DNA from: Ixodes scapularis
Taxonomy: Eukaryota; Arthropoda; Arachnida; Ixodida; Ixodidae
DNA: 64,000 nucleotides
NCBI RefSeq assembly: GCF_016920785.2
Contig: NW_024609836.1
Coordinates: forward strand, 12,616,018-12,680,017
Direction: 5' to 3'
Made by a program: the position numbers and the translations under genes. Every line of letters starts with the position of its first letter. Position 1 is the first letter of the stretch. The notes beneath the pieces are model-generated. The model ran no database searches. It was not told where the DNA came from and saw only the letters and a list, made by a program, of their open reading frames with translations. Shown in pieces: positions 25,101 through 37,100 of the stretch.

Positions 25101-28100
25101 CACTGTAGCAAAGTAAATCTATCATATCGATCGGAAATACGATTTAGCACATTCCATCTGAACACATATTGTGCACAGCGAATGCAATAGCGAGTCAGCG
25201 TGCAAAACGCCACCACACTGAGCTACCATAACATGTCAGCGGTTTTTGCATAGCACCGAGCACGGAAAAGAGAAAACAGTTATTCATTCACATAAACGAA
25301 GCAAATTTATTTAAAGCCCGGACACTTCGTACGTCCAATCTAGCTAAGGTTATCAATAGACACGACCATGTCATTTGTCGAAACGGATAAAAGACCTTGG
25401 CAAAAATGATTAGACTGAATAAGTGAATCTAACGCACGTATTTTACCAACCGACGGTCGCGCGCCTTCAATACCCTTTCCGATTGTCATTGCGCACCTTG
25501 GACACAGTTTGGGGAGCAATGCATATTTACATCGCCGCCCGAGGTCTCCATTGAACGTGTAGTGCTGACCCAAATAAAATGCTAACCTGACTCTCAATCG
25601 CTCACCGCAAAGGACGATTTTGAACAGGCGGTACTGTAGGTCACTTGAGAAAGAAAAAAAGAAAACCAAGCTATAGAAACGAGCGTTGTAAAAAAGGGGA
25701 GCGGCATTTTTATTCCTACCTCCGAACAGAAACGAGCGCCACCCACTGCATCACACAGCGCAGAGGCCGGACTCGGCCACCGCGCGTACATACCAAGCGC
25801 GCGCGAGGGAGGGAGAAACTTCCTCCGCCGGGAGAACACGGCACATTTCGGGATCTATTTCACGCAGCGGATAACGCGGGCCTTTTCACACCTCGATACT
25901 GGCGCCATCTAGAAGTTGCGCGTTCAACCACGTTTCGAGCCGCGGGCCATCTGGTGGCTGAAACGGACAAATAAATAGAGGTACCGCGCCCTCTTAAAAG
26001 GCTGCGCCAGGCAAAAGCCGCTCATTTCTTTCAAAATGTGTGACACACTTGAGAGAGAAGTGTACTAGTCTGGTGAAATAAACACTTTCCTCAAACTATG
26101 CTTTATTTTTCATCCAACATAAAATAAATTCTTTTACAAAGGTAAGTTGTCTCATGGCATGTATTTTGGCCTGAAAAACTGATGTTTTGGTTATAGCGCG
26201 ATACCGCTTATAGACCGACACGAGGGCTTGACGTCACGGCGCTGCGGCGGCGCTGCGATCGTGCCGGAGCCGAGGGGTGTGGGCAAAAGGGAGCACGTTT
26301 CGCATGGGCGTCATAGTATTTCAGTATGCCGCGAAGCTGTGTTGCCGTTAATCACACCAAAATGTACAAGAAAAGTGCCGGAGTGCGCTTCTACAAGTTC
26401 CCGGCACACTCTGAAAGGCATAGAAGGTGAATAATATCCGTGAATCAAAAATTATGGTCACCTCGCGCGTTTGTGCGGCAAGCACTTTCTTGGAGGCAAG
26501 TGTGGCTTCCGTTTCAATCTCTGTCCCGAGGCTTGCTTATGTGCAGGGAAACCGTCCTCTGATCGAGACCACCCGGATTTCCTTCCCACGGTGTTCGCGC
26601 ACAAAGCACCGGCCAAGCGCTCATCGGAGGCTCACTAGGCCCGTGCTACCCAGCAGAAGGGGATCGGCGACAGAACGGCAATGTTGTAGGCGTTACCAAA
26701 AAAAAAAAAGTAACGAAATACGTTACCCGTTACTTGCAAATCAAAGGTACGCGTTACTGAGCTATGTTGCCTAAAAATAAAAGAAACGCGTTACCGCTAT
26801 TGATAAAAAGTAACGCACATTACTTTTTAAATTGTGATTTAACACGTTTTACGGCTTTGACGATACAGGTATGCATAAGCTCACATATCAAAAAACATAA
26901 TGTTCATGCACAAACAGAACATAATTACTTTATCTCTTTCTACGGTTTCACCTAAAGACTGACGAGAAAACACGCAAAGAAAAACATGGCTTGACGCCAA
27001 AAAAGACGGAAAAACTTGAAGTGTAATTGTAGTAACGAGTAACGTAACTATGTTACTTCACATAGTAACGTATGTTACCCGTTACTGTGTCAAAAAAGTA
27101 ACGAGTAGGTTACTACGTTACTGAAAAAAGTAACGCGTTCCTGGTAACGTCGTTACTTGTAACGTGTTACCGCTGAGACTGCAGAACGGACAACGCGTTA
27201 CTGTTTGTCATGCCTTGTGGTCATGAGAGTAGGAAAAATAGCATACCTTGACTTCAAGACGCTGTGTGTATTTATTTAATTAATAAATACACTTCCGAGT
27301 ACCGACAGTCTGCTGATCCTCTCGAAGTAATCGTAGGCCTTGGGAGACTCTTACGCCTACTCCGTGTCGGCCGTGAACTGGCTTGGCGAAAAACTAAATA
27401 AACGACGACGTCAGCCGTCGACTTCGATGGCAGCCACTTCACGTCGAAAGTCCAGCAGGCCTTGTTTGCGGCATACGAATCCTCGTAGGCAATGCCGTCC
27501 ATGCACAGTTTGTTTCGATACCGCCGTCGTTCAGGCTCATGTAGCGAGCTCAAATAGTCGGGCATAGCATACGACATATGTTGCCAGGAAATACGACTCA
27601 CAAACAAAGCTAGAAGCGTCCCTACAACGTCAACAACGAGCGTGCGCCACAGAACGCAATGGCGAAAACACTGAGGGCCAGGTTCTTTTGCCCACACAGC
27701 TACCGCGCATGCGCGGCCTCCCGGCCGTGTTGGTAAACAGAGCCGCTCCGCGTGTCGGTCTATAGTGCGGATTTTCACGACTCCCTTGACATACGTTATA
27801 TGCGGTCTACACTGTAAATGAAGCAGAGCAATGTGCACTTTCGTCTCAACCCAGCTATTAACTCAAGTGAAACCGCAGTCAATGCAAGCAAGGCTGCTAA
27901 AAATTATACGCTATATTTAGGCTCACTTACACCCAGAGCCCGATATTTCATGGAGTTCATGCGGCATGCCAATTTCATGTCAATATGAAGGACCACAATT
28001 AATAAAAAAAACACGAAACAAATATCTACTTAGCTGTCACATTAGTAACAGCTGCGGCCAACATGTGGTAATTGCTGAGGATGGGCAAGTGGTTTCCTAC

Positions 28101-31100
28101 CTTGAGATTCTCTCGGTAGTTAAAGTAGATGACGGCCAAGATGATGTTCATGAAGATATACAAGCAGATGAGGGTGTACACGACAAAGAAAATTGCAAAC
28201 AGAGAATTATCGTTGTAAGCCGGCATCCTGAAAAAGAAACACAAAACAATTTGTTTCTCATTCGAGTGGGATCCACATTAATGCGCCGGAAGTTTGTCCG
28301 AACCGCAAAGGAGATATGCTTACATCACATCCGGATGGTTTGCCGTGGTGACTAGAACATAGAGGCTGAAGTAGATGTCGAAGTAATCCCTAAAATATGG
28401 CCGCCCGTCGGGATAAAACAGGGACCTGTTCATAAAAAGAAAGATTGTCAGCCATCCCGTCGCATAAGCAAATGGCCAGTTTAAATGGGAATCAGCAACA
28501 GAGTTCCAAAAACAAACTCGATACAGTCAGAAGTCGGTCTACGATCGAACACAAAAAGCGTGGGCCATTGCACCGCAAGGGGGAGAAAAGAAGGGAGGTG
28601 GACGTGCTGCAATGCACCACGCAATGCCACGCACCTCGCCCACCCAACCCCCCCATCACGGACATGTAGCAAAATAAAATAAAAAAAACTTGTTGCCGCT
28701 CGGACAACTCGCGGCGTTCCTAGCGCCTTTGTTTCTTTTTTTTTTCTTGTCTTTCGTAGCTTCGCCTGTTTCTACCTTCTTCCGTTCCTTGACGTTGTCG
28801 CCATTTCGCGAGGATGTCAGCGAGGTATTGTTGCGAGTTTGTATCTCATCTTCAAAACTGGCGTCAAAAATTGCTGCATTTTGAATGCGTCCGAACGCAT
28901 TGAAGACGACGTTGGCCGGGGTGGCAAGGATGTCGATGAAGCCAACGAAGCTTTCGACGACGACAAGTCCGGAAGTTCCGATAATGACAAATTTTTTGGC
29001 ATCAAGCTGCAATTTAGCTGAGAGTGCCGTAAATAAAAATTTGTTTCTCTCTTTGCCTACACTTCCCTCCGTTCTTACAATAAAAAAAAAAAGTAGCTGA
29101 ATGTGCTTTTTTTTTTTTTTTTGTTCTCGGCAAGTTAAATATAAGTAGGGTGTGTACTTTCCGGTGTTTATTTGTGAGAAAAATCGGCGGATGTTTTTCG
29201 GTGTTTATTTATTTTCAAAACACCGGTGTATTTCGGTGGAACGTCTCACGACGAGGCTAAAATCGGTGATTATCGGTGGAAAAAAATGCGCTTGATCACA
29301 GACACAGAGTTCCAATTATATTCACATATTTCATACACTTCTTTTTTAGGAAGCATTTATTTCTCACACTTGGTTATTATAGTAGATGCAAGCATACCTT
29401 GAGAGGCTTGCATCCGTCATGGCAGCACGTTCCTTGCGGTTCACAACCCACAATTATGAAAACGCACGGTCCTCTATGACACGGACGTTGGCAGTGTCTT
29501 CCAGGAACCACAGCAACCTCTGAATACATGGCTTGCACCGACATCACTTGGCTAGACACAATGGGGAAAAGGCACGAGAGAGCCTACCCTCCACCGCGTT
29601 AATTTTTCCACAAAAGGGGGCCATGGGAGACACAATAGAGGGAAGGCGTGTGAGAGCTTAGCTTCCACTGCGTTCACTAAACGCTTTTGACCCCCAGAAA
29701 GGAGGGCGCACTGACGCCAAGTGCAAGCCATGTATAAACACTGGAAGGATGCAGGATCCACGAGATAACACGTTTGACGAACCTCTACGGGGAAAAGGTT
29801 TCGCTAGGTCGGAATCATGCCACGACCGGTGTTTTTCGGTTTTAACCAGAACGAAAAAATCCAACCACCGGTGTTTTTCGGTTTTAACCGATTTTATATT
29901 TTCGTCACCGACGGATGTTTATCGGTGTTTTTCGGTTAAAACCGGAAAATACACACCCTAAATATAAGGGCGTTGACCTATATTTGAGGAAATAGTCCCC
30001 AAAAGAATGCAGCAGATAGAGTCAGAAGCTTCAGGCTCACTTTGTTTGAGACACTGGATATCTCGCTGGGTTTTGCCGAATATCGGCGCGCTCGGCCAAC
30101 AGCTACCCAAACAGCAAAAAGGGATTCTAGCTCCTACTACTACTGCTAATAAAACATGGGCGTAGGATTTCTTCCCCCCCGGGGACCGGACGCGCGACCC
30201 AAATACTTGAAAAACACCCCCCCCCCCCCTCCCCCCCATAAAGAAAAACAATGAAGTAAGGGTAAGGGATGGGGTTCCGAAGAATGAAGCAGTCTTGCAG
30301 GCAGTTCATTCGAGGCAGTGTTCCGAAGCAACAGAAAATAAAGCCGTGGATACAAATTTTCTTTCCGCAAGACTTGAGCTTCTCATCTTGGTTTTAAAAG
30401 CGCACAAAAGACGAGGACAGAGTAAGAAACACAAACGACGGACAAGCGCTCACTGGCAACTGATAGGTTTTATTGGAATCTCAGAAAACACAAAAAGCAT
30501 CCGTCGTTTGTGTTTCTTACTCTGTCCTCGTCTTTTGTGCGCTTTTAAAACCAAGATGAATAACTACCTAGCCCAACTTTCCACCCTACTTGAGTTTCTC
30601 TCATTCCAGGGCAGCTCCAAGTCAACGTTTTTTGTTTTTCCACAATTTTTTATAGCAAGCAGATACGGAGTTAGTACTTAGGGTTCGTCGGTATTTACCA
30701 GTGTTACGGAACCGTAGCCGCGATGCACAAGAATTCAGTGAGCATCCACTCACAAAGTTGAAAATAATAAAGTTGAAAGCTGAACTAGTTGGTAGCTATT
30801 GTGGATGGTTATGAAAACTAGTGCAAAGGACAAGGACAAAAAAGGGACATACACGACTGGACAAGTGCTGACACTCAACTATTAATTTTTTCACCTATAG
30901 AAAAGACAAACAAGCAACGCACAAGCCACGTGTGCATCTTCCACCCCTATTAGATGCTCACTATGGCATGTGCTGGCCCTTCATTGTCATTTTCAGGAAA
31001 TCCTGCTCATTTTGTACTTATATAAAAGAAGATGCACATGTACGTAAAAAATGAATTGTTGCTAGCCACCACATGTCCTGTTGTGTATGTTCCTTTTTTG

Positions 31101-34100
31101 TCCTTGTCTGTTGTGCCGCTTTAATAGACCGATCTCACCAAGCGTTTGGCGCATGCGTGACGCCGCCATAACTTTAGTTTGCACGAGGCAGGCAGCAGTG
31201 CACAAGACGGCTCGTGCCGCCTCATGCTCCACACGCGCAGAGCTCCAGCGAGGTTGTTGCACGTGCAGAAAGACCAAAGCTCCCTCGATGCATTGCGGCA
31301 GCGGTGGCGTAGTCAAACTGGCTGGTGAGATCTGTCTATCGACATGTACAAAAGTTAAAGATACCTCTCTATCTAATAACACTGAAGCAAAGCGTGTAAA
31401 TGCAAACCAAAAGTGTGAAAAAATTAGTGCACACAAGTCCACGTAGAAGGAATAAAAAGATATCTTGGAACAGCAATGTGGTGCCACCTGAAAGCAAGGA
31501 TGTGCAGTAATACATCATCAGAGCTCACAATTGAGAGAAGGTGCACAAAGCAGCTGCAGTTACCACTGCCACCGTGGTGTGCATTTTGCGCACCCCATTT
31601 TTCGTGTGCGACACCTGAGCTTGATGATCTACAGGAAACTGGTTACATTTTTACCCAGAAAAGCAGAGAGCTGCAGGTACCTTCGTTGAAAGAGCTTGAG
31701 CGCCAGCAGGGAGAAGAGCGCGATGCTCATGAAGAGCAGGATGAGTGCATACACAATCTCCTTGAGCGTGTTGCGAATGTTGCGCACGGCCCGACGCACC
31801 TTTGAGAAAGACACAACATGGCACCTTTAGAGAAGAAACATGGCACATTTAAGGAAGAAACAAGAAGCCCTTTTTGGGAAACAAACAAGATACAGAGGAA
31901 CCTCGATTATGCATCCCCGGTTTATACAACACCCCACATTTTACGACGAATTTGCTTGGTCCCGATGAACTCCCCGTAGAAATAATGTATTAAAAGTTTG
32001 GTTTAAACGACGCGTGATTCTATGCATCCCGCATCATACGATGTTTCAGTGGGAAACGAGCAACGAATTCGACGGCTGCATGAGGAGGGGGGAGGCGGTG
32101 CAGTAATGTTTGTGCCACCTGTGCACCGTTTCAGAAGGTCCCAAGACAGCCGCAGTGCCTGGAGGAAGCAGAAGACAGTACTTTCCCTTCTCCTCCCTGG
32201 GTTGTGAAATGCGTCAGCATTTTCACATTGCGTTCTTGCTCCGCTCATCCCATACTCGTCCCATCATTCTCTTGTCTCTCGTTGACCCTCTCACTCCTCT
32301 GTGCACCACTTTTTCCAACTCGTTACTTCTCCCAGGATTGAGCACGCTTCTGCTGGTTCCCGCCGTTACCGCTTTCGAAAAACATAAAAAGCGACAAGGA
32401 TCCCTTCATTATTAGCTTAGACATCATTCAAAACCTACACTTGCCTGTTTTTCGCGAGGCTGATCACTGTATCCCTAATTAACGTTTTTCGGATGATAAG
32501 ACTCACGGATTATACGATGATTGCATGCGGTCTTGTAAAAGTTGTGTAATCGGGGTTCCACTGTAGCACTTTTAGGGGAGACATGGCACTTTTAGGGAAA
32601 CAACACGGTGCATTTAGAGAAGAAAGATAGCCCTTTTAGGGAAGAACTGAGATAACAACTTTAGAAAACAAACATGGTACCTTTAGGGAAGAAACAGGAT
32701 ACAGTATAGACCACTTACAACGTAACCGCTTATAGTGCAGGACCGGGTATAACGTGGCTATTTTAAACCACCGGTTCGCCTCCCATAGAACTCCACGTAA
32801 TTACATACCGCCTAAAATGCAGGCGCGCGAAGGGAAATACCGGTTATAGTGCAGTTTCTGGAACAGCCTGCTGACCGCACGCTTCTCTGCGCGACACTAG
32901 ATAACGGCGCTAGCCGCGAGCTGCACTCGGCGGGGCAAGGAGGTTGCTCGAAGAAGCGGGGAGAAGCGAAGAGGGAGGCTTCAGTTGCCATAGCGACTGA
33001 GGGAGGCATGGACGTGTCGTAAACGAGCGTGCGTCCCTCCGCTGCATTGGAAACAACCGCAACGACAGATTAATCGCAGGTCGAGGAGAAGTGTTCGCGC
33101 GCATTGCATGCCAATCACGGGCCGGCTGCTTCTATCCGCAAACATGGCGTCGGTTGTGATCGTCGCTCATCGTTCCACATAAAAGCGCTATCCTTGACAG
33201 TGAATTTTCGTTGTGTGTCGCTATGATAACCTAGCACGTACTAGAAGGGAAGATCCACCTACTCGTGCGGCGATGTTGTGGCGGCACTCTCAAAACGGCA
33301 GAAACGCCCGTGTCGTCGTGTTTGTTACTTCGACAACAGTGGTCCTTTCTAAGCATTTGTGTTTTCAAACATCGCCCGGATTTCTTATTTGGAGCATTTC
33401 GTGCCTGTGCTCAAGTTGAAGGTATTACTGGCGCGTACCGTATAAAGGATGCGAATTTTCACGTGTTTTCATCGCCGGAGAAAAGTGATTAGGGTTAGCA
33501 ATTCTGACGTTAGCAACGTCCGTCCGCAACCCGCGACGCCGTTAAAAGGCTGTGCCAGGCGAAAGTCGCTCATTTCTTTCAAAATGTGTGACAGACTTGA
33601 GGGACAAGTATGGTGAAATAAAGACTTTCCTCAAACTAAGCTTTATTTTTCATCTAACATAAAATAAATTGTTTTACAAAGGTAAGTTGGCTGATGGCAC
33701 GTATTTTGGCCTGAAAAATTGATGTTTTGGTTATAGCGCGGTACCGCTTATAGTGCAGATTTTCGCGACTCCCGCGACATACCGTATTTGCACGAATATA
33801 ACGCGAGTTTTTTTTCGAAATTACGTGCTCCAAAACGCACCTCGCGTTATATTCGGAATCGAGTTCAGCCACGAGGCGCGCGAGTCTGGAGAAAGCCAGA
33901 GGGGAAAGTAATCCCTCTGGCTCAATGCAAAAGATCCAATGGAAAAAGAAGTGGGGGTGTGGAGGGGCATTTTCTAGCCATGGGGCCACGTGAAGGGGCG
34001 AATAGAAAACATAAAAAAGCATTTTTATCGCTTTTGTGTTTTTACAACCCGCGCACGCCGCACGCGCGCGCGCCATGCGGGAATGCGGGCACCGGCCAGT

Positions 34101-37100
34101 TCGAGCCAAGCCAAGCCGGGCCAAGTCAAGTCAACACAAGCCAAGCCAAGACCACCGACCGCGTTTACGCGATCGTGCAACACGAGGCATTTGTTTACGA
34201 ACAGGGATCAGAACAAGAAGTGTGATCGTGTATCGGGTTCAGCAGTCTTTTTTTCTGCCTGCGCATTGTTTAGTTTCTGCTCCAGAGTGGTCTGGTGTTT
34301 GTGTGTTGGTGCTTCTGCTTCCGTGCCTTGTTTGGATTGTGGGCTGCCGAGGAGCTCCCACGGAAGAAAAAAGAACTACCAGGCAAGCAGGTGCCGTGCT
34401 GCTGCATACCTGCGTAGTCGCCAAGTGGATTGTAAACGGAAGGACCTGAACAGTGAGGATGAGTGCAGTCAAAACATAAACTGATATTTCTTCTATTTCC
34501 ATTGACTTTTCACTTCTGCTATGCCCCCGAGTGCGAGAAATTGACGCGGCATCGGTTCGCGTTATAATAGTAATAATATTTTTTTTCTTTTTGGGCGCAT
34601 CAAAAACTGCCCTCGCGTTATATTCGTGGTCGCGTTATATTCGTGCAAATACGGTACGTTGTATGCGGTCTACACTGTAGCACCATTAGGGAAACAATAT
34701 GGTGCCTTTAGGGAAGAAACAAGGTGACATCTTTAGGGGAAACATGGCACCTTTAGAGAAAGAGCATGCTGCATGTAGAGCAGAAAGATAGTCATTTAGG
34801 GAAGAAATGTGATATCAGCAGTAACAAAACATGGTGCCTTTAGGGAAAAGCAAAAGCACATATCTAGGGAAAAAACAACCTTTAGGAAGATAGCAGTGTG
34901 CCTTCAGGAAAAAAAAGCAAGGTAGCACCTTTAGGGAAGACAAGATAGCACCTTTAGGAAAGAGACAAGATAGCATCTTTAGAAAACATTGCACCTTTAG
35001 AGAAACAATATTGTGCATTTAGGACAGGAATAAAGGGAAAAAGATACCAGCATTAGGGATGAAAAACAGCACCTTTTTGAAAAAAAGCTATCACATTTAG
35101 GGAAGAAACAAATGGCAGCTAGAAAACAACCCAACACAAGAGAACAACATAGTAGAACCTAATCTCATTGTTTCCGGCCGGTACATTTTTCTGGAGATAA
35201 CTTTCCTTAATGCCGATCCCGCGGACTTTCCATAGACGTATGTGCCTTAATTTCTTATTTATTGAGTTTGCCTCCCGCCTGTTATATCCGGAAACTGACA
35301 CCCGACATGACTGACGCAATATGTCGGGCAGCCCGGCCATTTCTGCCTTCGTCGATTTGCTACAATACCCCTCTTTTCACCTCTTTGCATTTCTGCACTG
35401 TGCTCTTTTCCCAGATGAACGTGCTTTTGAACTATGCTAGAAAGGGATTCAGGATTTCACTTGTTCAAGGCAAGGTATGCGTCACATCAAAGAAAAGTAT
35501 GCAGGTAAGCTGATAAGGAAGCATCTTAATCTAAACACTGATATGTGGAGAAATAAAATAACAGACGAGACGACACCGACCTGCTTGTTTTCGGCAAAGT
35601 TGACCATGAGTAGTGGTCGAAGTGGCCTGGTACACCGGAGGGCCAGCATGCCAAAGCCGCTGCCGGCCATGGCCGCAAAAATGACCATGTCGACGATGGT
35701 CGCGCCCACCACCACCATGACCACCAGGTTCTTGGCGTCCTTCCAGAACACCTCGGCGCGGCTGAAGCTGGCGGCCTGAACCAGCCGGAAGGTGTAGAAG
35801 GCCAGGCAGCAGGACTCCACCAGCATCGTGGCCTGCGCACGTGCGACGCCACTCGAGAACACTGGTTGGGATGCTTACTGCAGTGCTAGGACTGTACAAC
35901 TGATCAATTAGCTATTCATTTAATTAATTTCAGCTTTAATCGCAATCAATTTCTTACCCAGTTTGATCTTACTCCTAGTTGTGGCCATGTTAACATGCGA
36001 CGACAAAGGCCAGTTCACACAAGCAGCATAGCGCGGAAATAACAAAAAGCTGTCAGTGCAGAGTTAGCACAGCATCGTATGTACATGCAGAAAAAGGCAG
36101 AGTTGCATGCCGCGGAGCACAGATACAGCTGGAAATAAGCGCCGTGTCTACAGTGCTGTATGTGCAAATCAGCCTTCATGACGAAGAAGCGGTAGTGCAG
36201 ATGACGATTAAACAGACACTAAACTCCAAAAAAACATTCTTTTCGGCGATCAAATAGGACAAGAGTTTGGGCGGTCATCAGCCATTTGAGGCTCGAGCCT
36301 ACCGAAGGTGGCCTACGGAAAACTATCTGACCCCAAGGTGAGGTCTAGGCCATGTCAAACCTGCGGCAAAAAAGTTGAGACAGTGGAGCATCTGGTGCTT
36401 CTAAGCGAGCACGTGCTGCCATCTACGACGAGACATTGCCTGCCCTACCCCGAGATGACGATAGCAAACGCTCCCGGTTTCACAATGACACCAGGAGCAA
36501 ACAACATAATACTAGAGTCGCTGAGTAGTCAATGCTTGGAGTATCGACGCTTCATTACCCGACTGTCTCGTGCTGGCGGTCGTAACGACTGAAAAATGGC
36601 GGTCATTACGACTGAAACATGACTGGCGGTTGTTACGGCTACAAAATGTGACTTTCCAAGCTTTAGATGAGATGCCGGGAAGCTCGGGCGATATTCTTCT
36701 GCTCTGTCACAAACTATTTTTACTAGGGGTGTGCAAATACCGAATAGTAGTTTTCGAATCGAATACCAAATCGAATCAAGAAAAAAAGCCGAATATCGAA
36801 TAGAATATTGAATAGTGATTTTATTTGTAGGAATTTTTCAAAGTGTGATGCGAATGAGATTATTATATGTGCGAAGTATGCTCCTGGTGCAGAATATGCG
36901 TCTTGTACAAAACAAAAGCCAAAATCTAAAAAGATTTCTGGCGAGAAAAAAAAAAAAAAAAAAAAAGCAGTTGCTGTTGGACGTTGGGCACTAAAGATCC
37001 CAATTATTGATGCAAACCTAATCTATCTACCCTAAACTTCACAAAAAGCCAAAGTTACAGCCACGCGTGCCTTTTTTTTCTCTTTAAAAATACCGCGCCT

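Larger units (their letters stand above)
26213..27760. mobile_element. THAP-domain DNA transposon, internally rearranged
   Basis: Terminal inverted repeats GACCGACACG and CGTGTCGGTC are flanked by TATA on both sides. The left part encodes a THAP-like domain exon on the plus strand (26325-26428). The right part encodes, on the minus strand, a decayed domain often found in arthropod proteins linked to YqaJ or transposase modules. Both coding pieces read inward from their ends. A GTTACT-rich repeat (26688-27172) sits between them. The superfamily is unsettled: THAP domains occur in P and Kolobok elements, whose duplications are 8 bp and TTAA. Confidence 0.7.
25990..27814 (+). mobile_element. pogo/Tigger-like family P1, copy 4, 5'-truncated and split by a 1.5 kb insertion
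   Basis: The stretch 25990-26212 matches the distal third of the other copies. It is interrupted at ccgcttata by the THAP-bearing element (26213-27760), and resumes with tatagtgcggattttcacg to the terminus GGTCTACACTG at 27814, followed by TA. Removing the insert and one TATA restores the sequence of the sister copies, proving the order of events. Confidence 0.85.
31806..35110. repeat. Degenerate minisatellite ac(a)tggcacctttagggaagaaac, split by nested transposons
   Basis: Diverged 22-26 bp units built on acctttagggaagaaacat fill 31806-31890, 32566-32700 and 34680-35110. The gaps between these blocks are exactly the two TA-flanked transposons at 31893-32563 and 32702-34677. So a single array beginning within 10 bp of exon 5 was interrupted twice. 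Confidence 0.85.

Noticed and set aside
28656..29020. Hydrophobic minus frame as an additional TPC or transporter exon
   Set aside because: TPC exons 5 and 6 already join in phase, and no flanking splice sites or family motif were found.
33788..34484. Overlapping 137-164 codon plus frames
   Set aside because: They start within a transposon terminus, lack domains and overlap in several frames.
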